Positions 62,497 through 64,000 of a DNA stretch of 64,000 nt are shown here, one piece after another; the stretch's first letter is position 1; every line of letters starts with the position of its first letter. Under the pieces are notes generated by a model. The model ran no database searches. It worked only from the letters and a program-made list of their open reading frames with translations, and was not told the origin of the DNA. The stretch is taken from contig NZ_CP016808.1 of NCBI RefSeq assembly GCF_002741035.1, positions 806,001-870,000 on the forward strand. Direction: 5' to 3'. The position numbers were made by a program, and so were the translations under genes. This DNA is from Paenibacillus sp. BIHB 4019 (GTDB lineage Bacteria; Bacillota; Bacilli; Paenibacillales; Paenibacillaceae).

Positions 62497-63816
62497 TTAG
62501 AATGATTCATTTTTTAAAATAATATTAAATTTGATAGGATGGGTTACAACATCCTCAATTTTCAAAAGAAATGAAAACATTAATGTTGCCTCAATTTTCC
62601 CCAATTCGGATTCATAATACATGTGTCCGTTAAAATTGAATCTTTCCATATTTTCAATATGACGTTCAATATTCCCTAAAAGAATGATATATTCATCTAA
62701 AAGATAATTGGATTTTTTTATCACAACACGACATTCCTCTAACAACTGTTTTACCTCTTCTATTGTCCTATCCCGATCCTTGTTCCCTTGGCTTACACAG
62801 TAAAACAATCCTAAAAATTTCTCATTATAGTCTCCATGTTCTGTCTCCGGTATAAAAAAGCAATAGTTATAGTCGAGGCTTTTATACTTTAATTCAGAAC
62901 TAAATTCTCGTAGTTCCTTCGTTGATTGATAAATTAGACCTGTGTAACCACTACTCTCCAAAAAATCGGTAAAAAACTGAGGCAAAATATACTCTTCGAT
63001 CACAGTAGATTCTTCTTTTTTAGGAAAAGTAAGGACTTGGAATAAAACACTATCACCTAGGAGTTTATCTGCGTTTCGTTTTGAAAAAGTAAATGTGTAA
63101 TTGTTGTATTGAATTTGTGAACCCTGCAGAATCATGAGTCCAATAATTTGATTTAATGTAAGATCAATGGAGTTAGTGATATTATACATGCCTTTTCCCA
63201 AACGATAAAAATAACTGTAAATTGGGAAATACAAGGAGTAATTTAGTGAATCATATGGAAGATCAAGTTCAGCAAGAGTTGTAGGAATCGACTTGGCCAA
63301 ATACAGCATCGGTCTTCCAGCCACACTAAACCGTTGGCTGGATACTAAATGCCGTTTAGAAAATGGGATATGAAACAACTCATGAATTTTATTAGGATCA
63401 TAATTTCCAGTAGGCCTTGCCCTGAAGAGCATCTCAGCAAATTGCGCAGGGGCGTTCGATGAATAACCGGTTGTATTCACTTTAATGAATGAAAAAAGCT
63501 TGTTTCTTACATCAGGAGATTTTGTTATTACCGCTTGATAAATATCAATTAAACTATCGAATAATTTTTCAACATAAGTCGCCTTCGTCTGAAAGTCTTT
63601 CTGTACATCCTCACAAAAAGTTATATACAGGGGGTCACTGACCGTCATTTTATGGAATTCACAATCGCATTCAGTAACTGGCTGCAAAGTCTGGAAATGT
63701 TCCATGAATGAATTTTTATAGTATACTAACCTCTCAATGAAGGTATCCAAACCAAAAGACGCTCTCTTAAGCTTTTTTTGAAACGAATTATCAAAAAAAC
63801 ACAGTATACAAGACAT
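62497..63816 (-). CDS. RES-domain protein (NAD+ phosphorylase-like)
   Basis: 439 residues. The central part (about 128-310) matches the RES family: LFRARPTGN with R132 and R134, ELFHIPFSKRHLVSSQRFS, GRPMLYLAKS and TTLAELDLP. RES toxins destroy NAD+; long RES proteins with an N-terminal Cys-containing segment (MSCILCFFDNSF) also occur alone. No Xre/DUF2384 antitoxin gene is adjacent within the window. ATG 63814-63816 has GAGGAG 14 bases upstream; an overlapping frame with better spacing (ATGAATAAT) leads nowhere. To the right (63817-64000) nothing else is supported. It may be a second defence gene next to BREX. Confidence 0.75.
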   Translation of the reverse strand: MSCILCFFDNSFQKKLKRASFGLDTFIERLVYYKNSFMEHFQTLQPVTECDCEFHKMTVSDPLYITFCEDVQKDFQTKATYVEKLFDSLIDIYQAVITKSPDVRNKLFSFIKVNTTGYSSNAPAQFAEMLFRARPTGNYDPNKIHELFHIPFSKRHLVSSQRFSVAGRPMLYLAKSIPTTLAELDLPYDSLNYSLYFPIYSYFYRLGKGMYNITNSIDLTLNQIIGLMILQGSQIQYNNYTFTFSKRNADKLLGDSVLFQVLTFPKKEESTVIEEYILPQFFTDFLESSGYTGLIYQSTKELREFSSELKYKSLDYNYCFFIPETEHGDYNEKFLGLFYCVSQGNKDRDRTIEEVKQLLEECRVVIKKSNYLLDEYIILLGNIERHIENMERFNFNGHMYYESELGKIEATLMFSFLLKIEDVVTHPIKFNIILKNESF

Positions 63817-64000
63817 GATAGATTATTCATCTCCTCGTAATAATTCATCTTGTCCGACGATAAAATCCTATCTTCACGGATATTTTTAATTTGAATCTTC
63901 ATCGACATACTTTATACATATGTCTTGGCATTAATACCCCGGTTCAATTATTGGATATATATTGATATAGTATGGAGCATCCACCTGTTAAACTCAACCA

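Noticed and set aside
63726..63908. 60-codon frame overlapping the RES gene start
   Set aside because: Out of frame with the RES gene; although one internal ATG has a good ribosome binding site, the frame soon ends and matches nothing.

Overview
The window reads as a chromosomal segment of a Paenibacillus-like Gram-positive bacterium. The signs are several very large exported proteins ending in three S-layer homology (SLH) domains, LplB/LplC-type sugar ABC permeases with a lipoprotein binding protein, strong AGGAGG-type ribosome binding sites, and frequent GTG/TTG starts. No rRNA, tRNA or CRISPR array was seen. The taxonomic call is inference from gene style only.

Layout, left to right. (1) 1-7607, minus strand: the start of an AlkD-like DNA repair gene, a GH2 glycosidase, and a sugar ABC importer (two permeases and a binding lipoprotein). 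Together these look like an uptake-and-hydrolysis unit. (2) 8460-25083: three giant SLH surface proteins built from repeats (Ig-like, GLUG, DUF5018-like, InlB B-repeats, DNRLRE). A two-component system (7TM sensor kinase and OmpR-type regulator) and a small unknown gene lie among them. (3) 25175-33567: an IS1182-type transposase scrap, a divergent TetR regulator/ketopantoate-reductase-like pair with a readable promoter and operator, and then a dockerin-bearing secreted protein beside an SLH-anchored protein with two cohesin-like domains. This suggests a small cohesin-dockerin surface assembly; a decayed second dockerin sits just upstream. (4) 33172-45923: a Nudix gene and a PLD-helicase-DUF3427 gene whose 5' end is frameshifted, an unknown gene, a tightly overlapping five-gene lipoprotein/ABC-exporter operon downstream of a small exported protein, and an ECF sigma/anti-sigma pair. 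(5) 46791-62022, minus strand: a complete type 1 BREX phage-defence operon in the order xre-brxA-brxB-brxC-pglX-[ATPase-nuclease]-pglZ-brxL. (6) A RES-domain protein at the right edge.

The most interesting region is the BREX island. Between pglX and pglZ, the slot that PARIS (ariA-ariB) occupies in some enterobacterial BREX loci, sits a translationally coupled pair: an ABC/OLD-type ATPase without a TOPRIM domain and a short protein with a PD-(D/E)xK-like motif. Next to this pair is a plus-strand gene scrap with its own terminator-like hairpin. brxL is split into two frames exactly at a textbook X XXY YYZ slippery heptamer (C CCT TTG) two codons before a stop, so it is either a programmed -1 frameshift, a recent lesion or a sequence error. 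Related hairpin repeats lie outside both ends of the island, one of them abutting a truncated NlpC/P60 gene.

Three indel lesions (brxL, helicase 5' end, dockerin remnant) were found by reading. Resequencing or transcript data would be needed to separate biology from error.
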